A DNA stretch of 64,000 bases from assembly GCF_000407545.1 (NCBI RefSeq), contig NZ_ASWH01000001.1, positions 1,317,501 to 1,381,500 of the forward strand, read 5' to 3'. Within the stretch, counting starts at the first letter, position 1; the number at the start of each line of letters is the position of its first letter. A program made the translations under genes and the position numbers. Shown one piece after another: positions 55,691-64,000 of this stretch. The notes beneath the pieces are model-generated. The model had not been told where the DNA came from. It made no database searches and saw only the letters and a program-made list of their open reading frames with translations. This DNA comes from Enterococcus gilvus ATCC BAA-350. GTDB lineage: Bacteria > Bacillota > Bacilli > Lactobacillales > Enterococcaceae.

Positions 55691-55912
55691 TTGAGAAGAA
55701 GCTTTTACCATTATATTTTGACTCAGCGTGGTCATCGTCCGAATGATCCTGTTGAGGCTTTTGCAGAGTCTGTTGCAAAAGACATCATGTTTCCTAAACA
55801 TTCAGATGACTATCATGAGATTACGGATTACTTGGAACTAAGTGTGGATTATTTGGACTCAATGGATCTTTTTGATCAACTTTGGGATAAATATTTAGAA
55901 AACAATAAATAA
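55691..55912 (+). CDS. YozE family small protein (UPF0346)
   Basis: The 73-residue protein matches YozE: SFYHYILTQRG, ASVAKDIMFPKHS-like segment DIMFPKHSDDYHEITDYLEL and the acidic FDQLWDKYLE end. The fold is a small helical SAM-like bundle; function is unknown. It starts with TTG at 55691 with GAGGTGG upstream. It ends with a terminator. Confidence 0.9.
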   Translation: MRRSFYHYILTQRGHRPNDPVEAFAESVAKDIMFPKHSDDYHEITDYLELSVDYLDSMDLFDQLWDKYLENNK

Positions 55913-55950
55913 AAAAAAGGAAAAGTTGTAGAAGGCTTTTCCTTTTTTTT
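55911..55950 (+). terminator. terminator after yozE
   Basis: AAAAAAAAGGAAAAG and CTTTTCCTTTTTTTT form a 15-bp stem with a 10-nt loop, ending in T8; the first base of the stem overlaps the yozE stop codon. Confidence 0.85.
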
Positions 55951-55993
55951 CTAGCATGCTATCATGAAAAAAAGGGTGAAAGGAAAATGCGCC

Positions 55994-57412
55994 TTGCAGA
56001 AAAAAACGTTACCAGTATCGATTTTTTTAATATCGATCGTATGTACTGTCGTGATCACTGCTGTTGTTACTCATTTTATTGAGCAGAAACAGGCAATGGA
56101 TAATGACTCTGTCGTTAAAATCACGAGAAATGATTTGGACGATGTCCAAGATTTATATGATTTGATTAGTACCAATTATGTAGATAAAGTGAATAAAGAA
56201 CAATTGATTCAAGGTGCTTTAAATGGAATGACAGAATCTTTAAAAGATCCTGAATCAGAGTTTCTGACGGCGACAGAAACAAAGGAACTGAATGCAAAAG
56301 TTGCTGGAAGCTTTGAAGGAATCGGAGCCAATTTGCAATTAGAAAATCGTTTGCCAGTTATTGACCGTGTTCCTGTAAAAAATTCTCCTGCTGAAAAAGC
56401 CAAATTGAAGGCAGAGGATGTTATTTTAGAAGTCAACGGCCAAAAAACAAAAGATAAATCGTTAGATCAAATTTCAAGTATGATTCGCGGAAACAAAGGG
56501 ACTCAGGTCAAGTTACTTATTAAGCGCGGTGATGAAGATTTTGAGGTAACGTTAGAGCGTGATATTGTTCCAGAAGATACAGTCAAAGGCAATTTAGATC
56601 CAGAGGATAAATCAATTGGTTCCATTCAAATTGATAACTTTAGGGAAACCACTGCACTTGAATTTCGAACAATAATCGAACAGCTAAGAAAAGAAGGTGC
56701 GAAGTCATTTATTATAGACTTGCGCCAAAATTCTGGTGGATTGATCGCTGAAGCCGAACGAGTAGCAAGTTACTTTTTAGAAAATGGCGATACGATCGCT
56801 CAGTTTTCAAATAATAAAAAAATTATTTCCATTGATAAAGCAGGAAAAAAGATTGATCAAGGATTTAAAGTAAAGGAACCTACCGTTTTCCTGGTTGATC
56901 AAGAGAGCTCCTATGGTGCTGAGCTTTTAGCAGCAGCAGTCAAAAATAAGAACTATCCTATCATCGGGGTAAATACTTTTGGCAAAGGCAGTGTTCAAAG
57001 CATTAGCCCCATTGGAAAGGATAATTACGTCCAGTTAACTATCATGAAGTGGTTTGCTCCAGATGGTTCATCCGTCGAAGGCAAAGGAGTAGCTCCAACG
57101 ATAGAAGCAGATTACCCTGAGTATGCAAAACTTCCACCCATTTCTAAGCAATCCAATTGGCGTATCGGGGACACTGGGGATGTAGTGAAGAATATCAATA
57201 CGATATTAAACGCGTTGGGGTATCCAACAGAGGGTAATGTGTTTAATGAAGCGACACGAGATGCTGTCCTAAAAATTCAGACAGAAAACAATTTGTCTGC
57301 TACGGGTGCGTTGGATGACAAAACAGTTGATGTTTTGCAAGAAAAAGTCTTCAAGCTTGTTAAAACCAATGATGTTGCTTATGCAAAAGCTTTAGAAACA
57401 TTAAAAAAATAG
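55994..57412 (+). CDS. ctpA: S41 C-terminal processing peptidase CtpA
   Basis: The 472-residue protein has an N-terminal membrane anchor (about 5-28), a PDZ domain (about 85-170, GSFEGIGANLQLENRLPVI), the S41 catalytic domain and a C-terminal peptidoglycan-binding domain (about 385-460, VKNINTILNALGYPTEGNVF). The usual SASAS serine motif is ESSYGAE here; its second Ser lies 25 residues before the Lys of TFGKGSVQ, the same Ser-Lys spacing as in E. coli Prc, so the dyad looks intact. I chose the TTG at 55994, 9 bp after AAAGGA; the ATG at 55964 has no ribosome binding site. Confidence 0.88.
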   Translation: MQKKTLPVSIFLISIVCTVVITAVVTHFIEQKQAMDNDSVVKITRNDLDDVQDLYDLISTNYVDKVNKEQLIQGALNGMTESLKDPESEFLTATETKELNAKVAGSFEGIGANLQLENRLPVIDRVPVKNSPAEKAKLKAEDVILEVNGQKTKDKSLDQISSMIRGNKGTQVKLLIKRGDEDFEVTLERDIVPEDTVKGNLDPEDKSIGSIQIDNFRETTALEFRTIIEQLRKEGAKSFIIDLRQNSGGLIAEAERVASYFLENGDTIAQFSNNKKIISIDKAGKKIDQGFKVKEPTVFLVDQESSYGAELLAAAVKNKNYPIIGVNTFGKGSVQSISPIGKDNYVQLTIMKWFAPDGSSVEGKGVAPTIEADYPEYAKLPPISKQSNWRIGDTGDVVKNINTILNALGYPTEGNVFNEATRDAVLKIQTENNLSATGALDDKTVDVLQEKVFKLVKTNDVAYAKALETLKK

Positions 57413-57457
57413 CTTTAAAGTGGACTCTGGTGTTCTAGAGAACAGGGAGGGAAACAA

Positions 57458-58006
57458 TTGAAATCTTTATTAACCAAAGGTCATTTATGGTTGGCCGTGA
57501 AATATTTATTAATTTCCCTCTTTATTGGTGTGGTGATTCGTGGATTCTTATTAATTCCTGTTCCGGTGACAGGCAATTCAATGGATCAAACCTTGAGTCA
57601 AGGGGACATGGTCTTGATGGAAAAGTTTAGTAAGGTAAGACGATTTGATGTTATTGTTTTTCAACAGTCCGATGGGACGATTTATATAAAACGAGTGATA
57701 GGACTCCCTGGTGATGAAATTCGATATGAAAAAGATCAACTTTACATCAATGGAAACAAAATATCTGAGTCTTTTCTTACCAACAATCGAAATCATGACC
57801 ACCAAGTTTCTCCGTATACGACAGATTTTCAATTAGAAGAATTGATCGGTGAAAAGAAGTTGCCCCCCAATGAGTATTTTGTTTTAGGGGACAATCGGAG
57901 AATTTCAAAAGACAGCCGCTCTTTTGGAACTGTTCAAAGTAAGGATATTTTAGGGAAAGCGCAAGCAGTCTACTATCCGATAAAACATATTAAAATTATT
58001 TCGTAA
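57458..58006 (+). CDS. lepB: signal peptidase I
   Basis: The 182-residue enzyme removes signal peptides from exported proteins. It has one N-terminal membrane segment (about 13-33), the catalytic Ser in GNSMDQTL near residue 42, the catalytic Lys in YIKRVIGLPGD near residue 76, and box E GDNRRISKDSRSFG near residue 146. Length is typical of Gram-positive SipS. It starts with TTG at 57458 after GGGAGGG. Confidence 0.94.
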   Translation: MKSLLTKGHLWLAVKYLLISLFIGVVIRGFLLIPVPVTGNSMDQTLSQGDMVLMEKFSKVRRFDVIVFQQSDGTIYIKRVIGLPGDEIRYEKDQLYINGNKISESFLTNNRNHDHQVSPYTTDFQLEELIGEKKLPPNEYFVLGDNRRISKDSRSFGTVQSKDILGKAQAVYYPIKHIKIIS

Positions 58007-58034
58007 AAAGATGGTTCGAACCGTCTTTTTATTT
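58005..58034 (+). terminator. terminator after lepB
   Basis: AAAAAGA and GGTT pair with AACC and TCTTTTT around a CG centre, followed by ATTTT. The stem begins at the stop codon. Confidence 0.75.
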
Positions 58035-58387
58035 TGAATATATTTGAGAAAGTGTTCGCGTCTTCTCAAACAATAGTAAATCACAGATTCAGTGAAAAAA
58101 GGGAGCATCATACCCTTTAAGTTAACAAAAGAAAATGAAGCCGTTTGTCAAAAATACTGGAATTTGGATAATAATTTTTGATCAATGATTATTCAAAAAG
58201 TTTTTATAGAAAAACATTAAAAGAAGAGTTGTGTTACAATAGCGTGTGGAATAATAGTTGAAATAAAAAAACAAAAGATTGTTGTGTGCAATTAATGCAT
58301 GCTCTTATTTTTAGTATTAAATAATACCTGCTTTTTAAGTTTTAGATTCAATACGCTCAGTGAGAGTGTGCTAAGGAGGAACTGTTT
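58035..58387 (+). other. 353-bp gap with the rbgA promoter and a long leader
   Basis: No gene is supported on either strand. An extended -10 promoter TGTTACAAT lies at 58232-58240 with a poor -35, giving a leader of about 140 nt to rbgA. The leader holds an ATGCAT palindrome (58298-58303) and AT-rich repeats, but I see no known riboswitch or T-box. The part before 58200 shows nothing I can name. Confidence 0.45.
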
Positions 58388-59236
58388 ATGACCATTCAAT
58401 GGTTTCCTGGTCACATGGCCAAGGCGAGACGTGAGGTCTCTGAAAAATTAAAATTTGTCGATATCGTTTTTGAATTAATTGATGCTAGACTCCCTTTATC
58501 ATCTCGCAATCCCATGTTAGATCAAATTGTACAAAATAAACCACGATTGATCTTGCTAAACAAATCAGATTTGGCTGATTTAAGCCAAACCAACTTATGG
58601 GTGAATTATTTTCGTGAGCAAGGACAGCACGTTCTTGCTTTAACTGCAAAAGATGATAAAAGTGTAAAGCAAATAGTTCCTGCTAGTAAGAAGGTTCTAG
58701 CAGATAAAATTACGCGTGACAAGGAAAGAGGACTAAAACCGCGGGCGATTCGCGCAATGGTTTTAGGAATCCCCAATGTAGGCAAATCAACGTTACTGAA
58801 TCATCTGGCTGGTAAAAAAGTTGCGAGTACGGGAAATCGCCCAGGTGTCACGAAAGGGCAACAATGGCTTCGTTTTGGATCACAATTAGAATTATTGGAT
58901 ACACCAGGGATTTTATGGCCTAAGTTTGAAGATCCTTCTGTTGGGAAAAAGCTGGCTCTGACTGGAGCAATTAAAGATGATCTTCTTCATTTAGATGACT
59001 TAGCACTTTATGAACTAGAAATATTTTGCCGTTTTTACCCAGAGCAATTAAAAGAACGTTATAAATTAACACAGGATGATTTATTTATGGAATTGCCTGA
59101 ATTATTAATGTTAATTTCTGAGAAGCGTGGCTTCAAAGAAGATTATGAGCGAGCAAGTGAGATGTTGATTCTTGAATTGAGACAAGGCAGATTAGGGCGC
59201 TTTACTTTGGATCGTTTTGAGGAGCATAATGACTAA
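58388..59236 (+). CDS. rbgA: ribosome biogenesis GTPase RbgA (YlqF)
   Basis: RbgA is needed for late 50S assembly. The 282-residue protein is a circularly permuted GTPase with G4 NKSDLADLS first (about residue 58), then G5, then G1 [14 protein letters not shown] (about 128) and G3 DTPGILWPKF (about 175), the order typical of YlqF/YawG proteins. The N-terminal MTIQWFPGHMAKARRE is the family signature. CTAAGGAGGA precedes the ATG, and rnhB overlaps by one base. Confidence 0.96.
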   Translation: MTIQWFPGHMAKARREVSEKLKFVDIVFELIDARLPLSSRNPMLDQIVQNKPRLILLNKSDLADLSQTNLWVNYFREQGQHVLALTAKDDKSVKQIVPASKKVLADKITRDKERGLKPRAIRAMVLGIPNVGKSTLLNHLAGKKVASTGNRPGVTKGQQWLRFGSQLELLDTPGILWPKFEDPSVGKKLALTGAIKDDLLHLDDLALYELEIFCRFYPEQLKERYKLTQDDLFMELPELLMLISEKRGFKEDYERASEMLILELRQGRLGRFTLDRFEEHND

Positions 59237-60000
59237 TGGAAAAAATAGCAGTAAGTAAAATTAAGGAAATACTGAAAGAAATCACCACTCCTGATGATCC
59301 ACGTTTAATCGAGTTTCAGAAGGATACACGAAAAGGCGTACAGCTTGCCGTATCACAATGGCAAAGAAAGAAAGATAAGTACCTGGCGCTGGAAAAAAAA
59401 TATAAAGAAATGTCTCTCTTTGAAGAAGAGAAAAAAGCCGCCGGTTTTCGAGCGATTTGTGGTATTGATGAAGTGGGACGTGGTCCCTTGGCCGGTCCGG
59501 TAGTCGCTGCAGCGGTAATTTTGAATGATGGACATGCTATACTTGGTTTAAATGATTCTAAGCAGCTTTCTTCTAATAAAAGAGAGGAGCTGGTGAAAGA
59601 GATTAAAAAAAATGCTCGTGCCATCGGAATTGGTGAAGCAACTGCTGAGGAAATTGATCAGCTAAACATTTATCAGGCGACTAAAGTTGCTATGCAACGA
59701 GCAATTGATCATTTGGAAATTGCTCCGGATTGTTTACTGATTGACGCAATGGCTTTAGATAACGGCCTTCCACAGGAAAAAATTATCAAAGGTGATGCCC
59801 GTTCAGTATCAATAGCTGCTGCAAGTATTATTGCCAAAGTTTATCGAGACGAGTGGATGGCAAATTACGGAGAGCGGTATCCTGAATATGGATTTGCAAA
59901 AAATGCAGGTTACGGGACCAAAGAACATTTGAAGGCAATTGATGAACAAGGAATTTTACCCATCCACAGAAAAACTTTTGCACCAATTAAAAATAAATAA
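59236..60000 (+). CDS. rnhB: ribonuclease HII
   Basis: RNase HII removes single ribonucleotides and RNA from RNA-DNA hybrids. The 254-residue protein has an N-terminal substrate-binding part (about 1-70) and the catalytic domain with the DEDD residues in CGIDEVGRGPLAGPVVAA (Asp, Glu), LNDSKQLSS and LLIDAMAL, and GDARSVSIAAASIIAKVYRD. The ATG overlaps the rbgA stop (TAATG), so the two are coupled, as in Bacillus. Confidence 0.96.
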   Translation: MEKIAVSKIKEILKEITTPDDPRLIEFQKDTRKGVQLAVSQWQRKKDKYLALEKKYKEMSLFEEEKKAAGFRAICGIDEVGRGPLAGPVVAAAVILNDGHAILGLNDSKQLSSNKREELVKEIKKNARAIGIGEATAEEIDQLNIYQATKVAMQRAIDHLEIAPDCLLIDAMALDNGLPQEKIIKGDARSVSIAAASIIAKVYRDEWMANYGERYPEYGFAKNAGYGTKEHLKAIDEQGILPIHRKTFAPIKNK

Positions 60001-60003
60001 AGA

Positions 60004-60056
60004 ATATCCCTTTTTTTTCGTATCTTTTTAGTAAAGATATGAAATGAGGGATTTTT
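60004..60056 (+). terminator. hairpin after rnhB that includes the dprA ribosome binding site
   Basis: ATCCC (60006-60010) pairs with GGGAT (60048-60052), and inside it TTTCGTATCTTT pairs with AAAGATATGAAA around a 5-nt loop; seven T follow. The 3' arm holds GAGGGAT, the dprA ribosome binding site, and the T-run ends at the dprA TTG start. Confidence 0.7.
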
Positions 60057-60911
60057 TTGAAAAATAATTTTCTATTACGTTTGAGTTTAACAAAAGGTAT
60101 CGGCGCTTTTGGCAAGCATCGTGTGTACCAATTCGCAAAGCGTCATCAACGTTGGCATTTTGATGGACTAGAGATTCGACTATTAGCCCAAACAACAAAA
60201 TCCAATAATTGGAACGAATTAACAGATGATTTTTTGCACGAGATCAACTCTACCCATCACTATATTACAATTGAAGATGAAGAGTATCCAGAGACGTTGC
60301 GGCATGTCCCAACACCTCCTTTAGTCATTTTTTACAAAGGGAACATAAAATTATTAAAGAGAGATATGCTTGCTGTCGTCGGTGCTCGAGAAGCAACGAA
60401 GTATGGGTATCAAGTATTAGAAGAGTTGATGCCCGAGCTGACTAAAAGAGGATTCGTTATCGTTAGTGGCTTAGCGAAGGGGATTGATAGTTTTGCTCAT
60501 CAATTTGCTATAAGCAATCAAGGAAAAACGATTGGTGTAGTTGGAACCGGCTTAGATATTTGTTATCCTAAAAGTAGTGGGAATTTGCAAATCGAAATGA
60601 GTCAACAGCATTTAGTATTAAGTGAATACCCCAATGGCACCTCGCCAGCTAAATTTCATTTCCCCATGCGTAATCGAATCATTGCCGGATTAAGTAGTGG
60701 TGTATTGGTGGTTGAAGCAAAGAAACGGAGCGGTTCACTGATTACAGCGCAACAGGCTCTGGACTATGGCAAAGATGTTTTTGTTGTTCCAGGATCCATT
60801 TTGGACGGTCGTTCTAGTGGGTGTCATCAATTGATTCAAGATGGTGCAATCTGCGTTGAAAAGGCCCAAGATATTTTTGATTCCTATGATTTGTGGAAGA
60901 AAATTCGTTAG
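60057..60911 (+). CDS. dprA: DNA processing protein DprA (Smf)
   Basis: DprA loads RecA on incoming single-stranded DNA during natural transformation. The 284-residue protein has the Rossmann-like domain with VGAREATKYGYQVLEEL, VSGLAKGIDSFAHQFAI, GVVGTGLDICYP, FPMRNRIIAGLSSGVLVVEAKKRSGSLITA and DVFVVPGSI, all in the usual order. It starts with TTG at 60057, after GAGGGAT in a hairpin arm. It is intact, so competence remains possible, but other com genes are not in this window. Confidence 0.95.
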   Translation: MKNNFLLRLSLTKGIGAFGKHRVYQFAKRHQRWHFDGLEIRLLAQTTKSNNWNELTDDFLHEINSTHHYITIEDEEYPETLRHVPTPPLVIFYKGNIKLLKRDMLAVVGAREATKYGYQVLEELMPELTKRGFVIVSGLAKGIDSFAHQFAISNQGKTIGVVGTGLDICYPKSSGNLQIEMSQQHLVLSEYPNGTSPAKFHFPMRNRIIAGLSSGVLVVEAKKRSGSLITAQQALDYGKDVFVVPGSILDGRSSGCHQLIQDGAICVEKAQDIFDSYDLWKKIR

Positions 60912-61012
60912 ACCTGACTTGACAAACAAAAAATGAATAGCGTATTATAGGCTACGATTTGTCAGTACTTACCGATATATAATAGTAGAAAAAATTGAGG
61001 AGGCAAAAGCAT

Positions 61013-63091
61013 TTGGCCTATAAATACCTAGTTATCGTTGAATCACCGGCGAAAGCCAAGACCATTGAGAAATATTTAGGAAGAAACTACAAAGTGGTGG
61101 CAAGCGTCGGTCATGTTCGCGACTTACCAAAAAGCAAAATGGGGATTGATGTTGAGAACAATTATGAACCCCATTACATTTCCATCCGCGGCAAAGGTGA
61201 TGTCATTAAAGGATTGAAGCAAGCGGCAAAAAAAGCAGAAAAAGTTTATCTAGCGAGTGACCCGGATAGAGAAGGAGAAGCTATCGCTTGGCATCTTGCC
61301 TATTTATTGGGGTTAGACCTAAAAGACAAAAATCGGGTAGTTTTTAATGAAATTACAAAAGATGCTGTTAAAGCCGCGTTTAAAGAGCCTCGATCAATCG
61401 ATGTTTCTTTGGTGGATGCTCAACAAGCGCGTCGTGCTCTGGATCGCCTCGTTGGCTACTCTATTTCGCCGATCCTTTGGAAGAAAATAAAAAAAGGATT
61501 GAGCGCTGGTCGTGTTCAGTCCATTGCATTAAAAATCATCATTGACCGTGAACAAGAAATTCGAAAATTCATTCCTGAAGAGTATTGGAGTATTGATGGA
61601 AACTTCAAAAAGAAAACGAAGAAATTCAAAGCCAATTTTTGGGGAATTGATGGGAAAAAGAAAAAATTATCTGATGCAGAAGCTGTAAAAGAGATTACCT
61701 CGAAAATCAATGGTAAAGATTATGAAGTTACCAAGGTTGAGAAAAAGGAACGCAAACGTAATCCAGCGTTGCCATTTACAACAAGTAATATGCAACAGGA
61801 GTCTGCTCGTAAGCTTAATTTCCGAACGCGAAAAACTATGATGGTTGCACAGCAGTTGTATGAAGGAATAGCATTAGGAAAGCAAGGAACGGTAGGTTTG
61901 ATTACTTATATGCGTACCGATTCGACTCGTATTTCGGACACAGCTAAAACTGAAGCGGCTGAATTCATCGAAAAAAAATATGGTAAAGAATATTCTCAGC
62001 ATCATGCACGTAAGGTAAAAAATCCTCAAGGAGCGCAAGACGCTCACGAGGCAATCCGCCCTACGAGTGTGCATCGTACACCCGATGAGATGAAACAGTA
62101 TTTGGATAAGGATCAATTAAAATTATATACGTTAATTTGGTCACGTTTTGTTGCCAGTCAAATGACAGCAGCGATTTTAGATACAATGAAAGTAACGTTA
62201 GAACAAAATGGTGTAATTTTTATAGCGAATGGTTCAAAAATTAAGTTTAAAGGGTTTATGCAAGTTTATATTGAAGGTCGCGATGATGGAAAAGAAGACA
62301 AGGAGAACATCTTACCTGAACTTGAAAAAGGCGACATCGTTCAATCTGTCAATATTGAACCGAAACAACACTTTACTCAACCACCCGCACGCTTTAGTGA
62401 AGCAACACTGATTAAGACGTTAGAAGAAAACGGTGTTGGTCGCCCTTCAACTTATGCGCCAACATTAGACACGATTCAACGCCGCTATTATGTAAAATTG
62501 ACGCAACGTCGTTTTGAGCCAACAGAACTTGGTGAAATCGTCAATACATTGATTGTCGACTTCTTCCCGCAAATCATCGATGTCAATTTTACGGCAGAAA
62601 TGGAAAATGATTTAGATAAAATTGAAGAAGGCAAAGAAGAATGGACGAAGGTCGTTGATCGTTTTTATAAACCTTTTGCGGTCGAATTAGAAAAAGCCGA
62701 GGAAGGGATTGAAAAAATCCAGATCAAAGACGAACCTGCTGGGTTTGATTGCGACGTTTGTGGACATCCTATGGTAATTAAGCTTGGTCGTTATGGAAAA
62801 TTTTATGCATGTAGCAATTTCCCGGATTGTCGAAACACGAAGCCGATAATTAAAGAAATCGGTGTAGAATGTCCAGTTTGTCATAAAGGACAAGTTGTCG
62901 AACGTAAGTCAAAGAAAAATCGTTTGTTTTACGGATGCTCACGGTATCCTGATTGTGATTTTACTTCATGGGATAAACCAATCGGCCGTAATTGTCCAAA
63001 ATGTGATGGCTATTTAGTAGAGAAAAAAGTTAAAGGCGGTAAACAAGTCGTTTGTATCAATGGCGATTATGAAGAAACCGTACAAAAATAA
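61013..63091 (+). CDS. topA: DNA topoisomerase I
   Basis: TopA relaxes negative supercoils. The 692-residue protein has the TOPRIM domain ([19 protein letters not shown] and [13 protein letters not shown], the acidic triad), the catalytic Tyr in [12 protein letters not shown] near residue 297, and C-terminal zinc fingers ([35 protein letters not shown] with CSRYPDC, and a third CPKCDGY). I chose the TTG at 61013 with GAGGAGG upstream; an in-frame TTG at 60995 would put the ribosome binding site inside the gene. It follows dprA and precedes trmFO as in most Firmicutes. Confidence 0.96.
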   Translation: MAYKYLVIVESPAKAKTIEKYLGRNYKVVASVGHVRDLPKSKMGIDVENNYEPHYISIRGKGDVIKGLKQAAKKAEKVYLASDPDREGEAIAWHLAYLLGLDLKDKNRVVFNEITKDAVKAAFKEPRSIDVSLVDAQQARRALDRLVGYSISPILWKKIKKGLSAGRVQSIALKIIIDREQEIRKFIPEEYWSIDGNFKKKTKKFKANFWGIDGKKKKLSDAEAVKEITSKINGKDYEVTKVEKKERKRNPALPFTTSNMQQESARKLNFRTRKTMMVAQQLYEGIALGKQGTVGLITYMRTDSTRISDTAKTEAAEFIEKKYGKEYSQHHARKVKNPQGAQDAHEAIRPTSVHRTPDEMKQYLDKDQLKLYTLIWSRFVASQMTAAILDTMKVTLEQNGVIFIANGSKIKFKGFMQVYIEGRDDGKEDKENILPELEKGDIVQSVNIEPKQHFTQPPARFSEATLIKTLEENGVGRPSTYAPTLDTIQRRYYVKLTQRRFEPTELGEIVNTLIVDFFPQIIDVNFTAEMENDLDKIEEGKEEWTKVVDRFYKPFAVELEKAEEGIEKIQIKDEPAGFDCDVCGHPMVIKLGRYGKFYACSNFPDCRNTKPIIKEIGVECPVCHKGQVVERKSKKNRLFYGCSRYPDCDFTSWDKPIGRNCPKCDGYLVEKKVKGGKQVVCINGDYEETVQK

Positions 63092-63110
63092 CCTTACAAG
63101 TGAGGAATAA

Positions 63111-64000
63111 ATGGTAAAAACAGTGAATGTAATAGGAGCAGGCCTTGCTGGAAGCGAAGCTGCATGGCAATTAGCAGAAGCGGGTGTTCCTGTAAATTTA
63201 TATGAGATGCGACCGGTGAAATCTACACCGGCACATCACACTGCGGATTTTGCAGAACTTGTCTGCAGCAATTCATTGCGTGGCAATGGATTAACGAATG
63301 CAGTGGGTGTTTTGAAGGAAGAAATGCGACGTCTAAACTCTATTGTTGTCACCTCTGCTGACGAAACGGCAGTACCCGCTGGTGGTGCGCTTGCGGTGGA
63401 TCGAAATAACTTTTCTGCTCTTATCACAAGGAAGGTCAAAGAGCATCCATTGGTGACTGTTGTACTTGAGGAAATAAAAAAAATTCCTGAAGGAATCACA
63501 GTTATTGCTTCAGGACCATTAACATCAGAAAGTTTAGCAGAAGAAATCGCTGACTATAATGGTTCACATGGCTTTTATTTTTATGATGCAGCGGCCCCGA
63601 TTATAGACAGTTCTACAATAGACCGTGAAAAAGTTTATTTGAAGTCTCGCTATGACAAGGGAGAGGCAGCGTACCTTAACTGCCCAATGACAGAAGAAGA
63701 ATTTACGCGTTTTTATCACGCGTTGATCGAAGCGGAAGTTGCTCCACAAAAAGAATTTGAGAAAGAGAAATTTTTCGAAGGGTGTATGCCTATAGAAGTT
63801 CTTGCTAAGCGTGGAATAAAGACGATGCTGTTCGGACCAATGAAACCTGTAGGCTTAGAGGACCCAAAAACGGGCAAACGCCCTTATGCGGTAATTCAAT
63901 TGCGACAGGATAACGCAGCGGCCTCCATGTACAATATCGTCGGTTTTCAAACGCATTTAAAATGGGGCGAGCAAAAACGTGTATTTCGAATGATTCCCGG
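63111..64000 (+). CDS. trmFO: tRNA uracil-54 methyltransferase TrmFO, 5' part
   Basis: The gene runs off the right end; 296 codons are visible. TrmFO makes ribothymidine at tRNA position 54 using methylenetetrahydrofolate and FADH2. The N-terminal [20 protein letters not shown] is the FAD-binding motif; [13 protein letters not shown] near residue 47 and [26 protein letters not shown] near residue 225 are family signatures. The full protein is about 435 aa, so about 140 codons lie outside. GTGAGGAA precedes the ATG at 63111, 19 bp after topA. Confidence 0.96.
   Translation, partial: MVKTVNVIGAGLAGSEAAWQLAEAGVPVNLYEMRPVKSTPAHHTADFAELVCSNSLRGNGLTNAVGVLKEEMRRLNSIVVTSADETAVPAGGALAVDRNNFSALITRKVKEHPLVTVVLEEIKKIPEGITVIASGPLTSESLAEEIADYNGSHGFYFYDAAAPIIDSSTIDREKVYLKSRYDKGEAAYLNCPMTEEEFTRFYHALIEAEVAPQKEFEKEKFFEGCMPIEVLAKRGIKTMLFGPMKPVGLEDPKTGKRPYAVIQLRQDNAAASMYNIVGFQTHLKWGEQKRVFRMIP

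Overview
The window reads as chromosome of a low-GC lactic-acid-bacterial Firmicute, most likely an Enterococcus or close relative. The evidence is the Bacillus/Enterococcus gene order (fur-xerD-ribT-scpA-scpB-rluB; fer/ypbB/recQ; cmk-rpsA-der-hup; rbgA-rnhB-dprA-topA-trmFO), strong AGGAGG-type ribosome binding sites, many TTG starts, CIRCE/HrcA heat-shock control, and a complete D-Ala-D-Ser (VanC-type) vancomycin-resistance cluster. Species cannot be fixed from the sequence alone.

Left 11 kb, accessory. The window opens inside a Y-family DNA polymerase gene followed by a YolD-like gene, a small unknown gene and a SRAP (YedK/HMCES-type) gene: a compact SOS/DNA-damage cassette. A 1.2-kb AT-rich stretch with gene remnants follows. 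Then comes the van cluster (D-Ala-D-Ser ligase, vanXY, vanT, vanR, vanS; 2753-8328), which rebuilds peptidoglycan precursors to end in D-Ala-D-Ser under control of its own two-component system. It is closed by a strong terminator. Another gene-poor stretch holds a DUF3789-like micro-membrane protein, an excisionase-like gene and a full tyrosine integrase that stops about 90 bp before hemW. The layout looks like the right end of an integrative element, whose left end is not visible.

11-18 kb, heat-shock core: hemW, then hrcA-grpE-dnaK-dnaJ under two CIRCE operators, then a pRiA4b ORF-3-type gene.

18-23 kb, minus strand: an alpha/beta hydrolase and mprF (cationic lipid modification) in one unit, then a separately promoted, truncated dehydroquinate-synthase-like gene. 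Its leader encodes an 18-residue peptide dense in Phe/Tyr, followed by a chain of mutually exclusive hairpins ending in a terminator. This is the most interesting regulatory structure found here.

23-42 kb, housekeeping: lysozyme-like gene, dnaG-rpoD, a zinc-ribbon membrane protein, cvfB, fur, xerD-ribT-scpA-scpB-rluB, an FMN riboswitch with ribU, ferredoxin (minus), ypbB-recQ, a LysM protein, cmk, rpsA, der, hup. 42-50 kb: a glutamine-repeat membrane protein, a second degenerate AroB-like protein in an operon with a TPR protein and a YpiB/UPF0302 protein, a YitT protein (minus), and mazG-cca-thioesterase. 50-64 kb: an autoregulated MarR gene, an ABC-F ATPase, folA, degV, an SGNH hydrolase-ypmS-yozE group, ctpA, lepB, rbgA-rnhB, dprA, topA, and trmFO running off the end.
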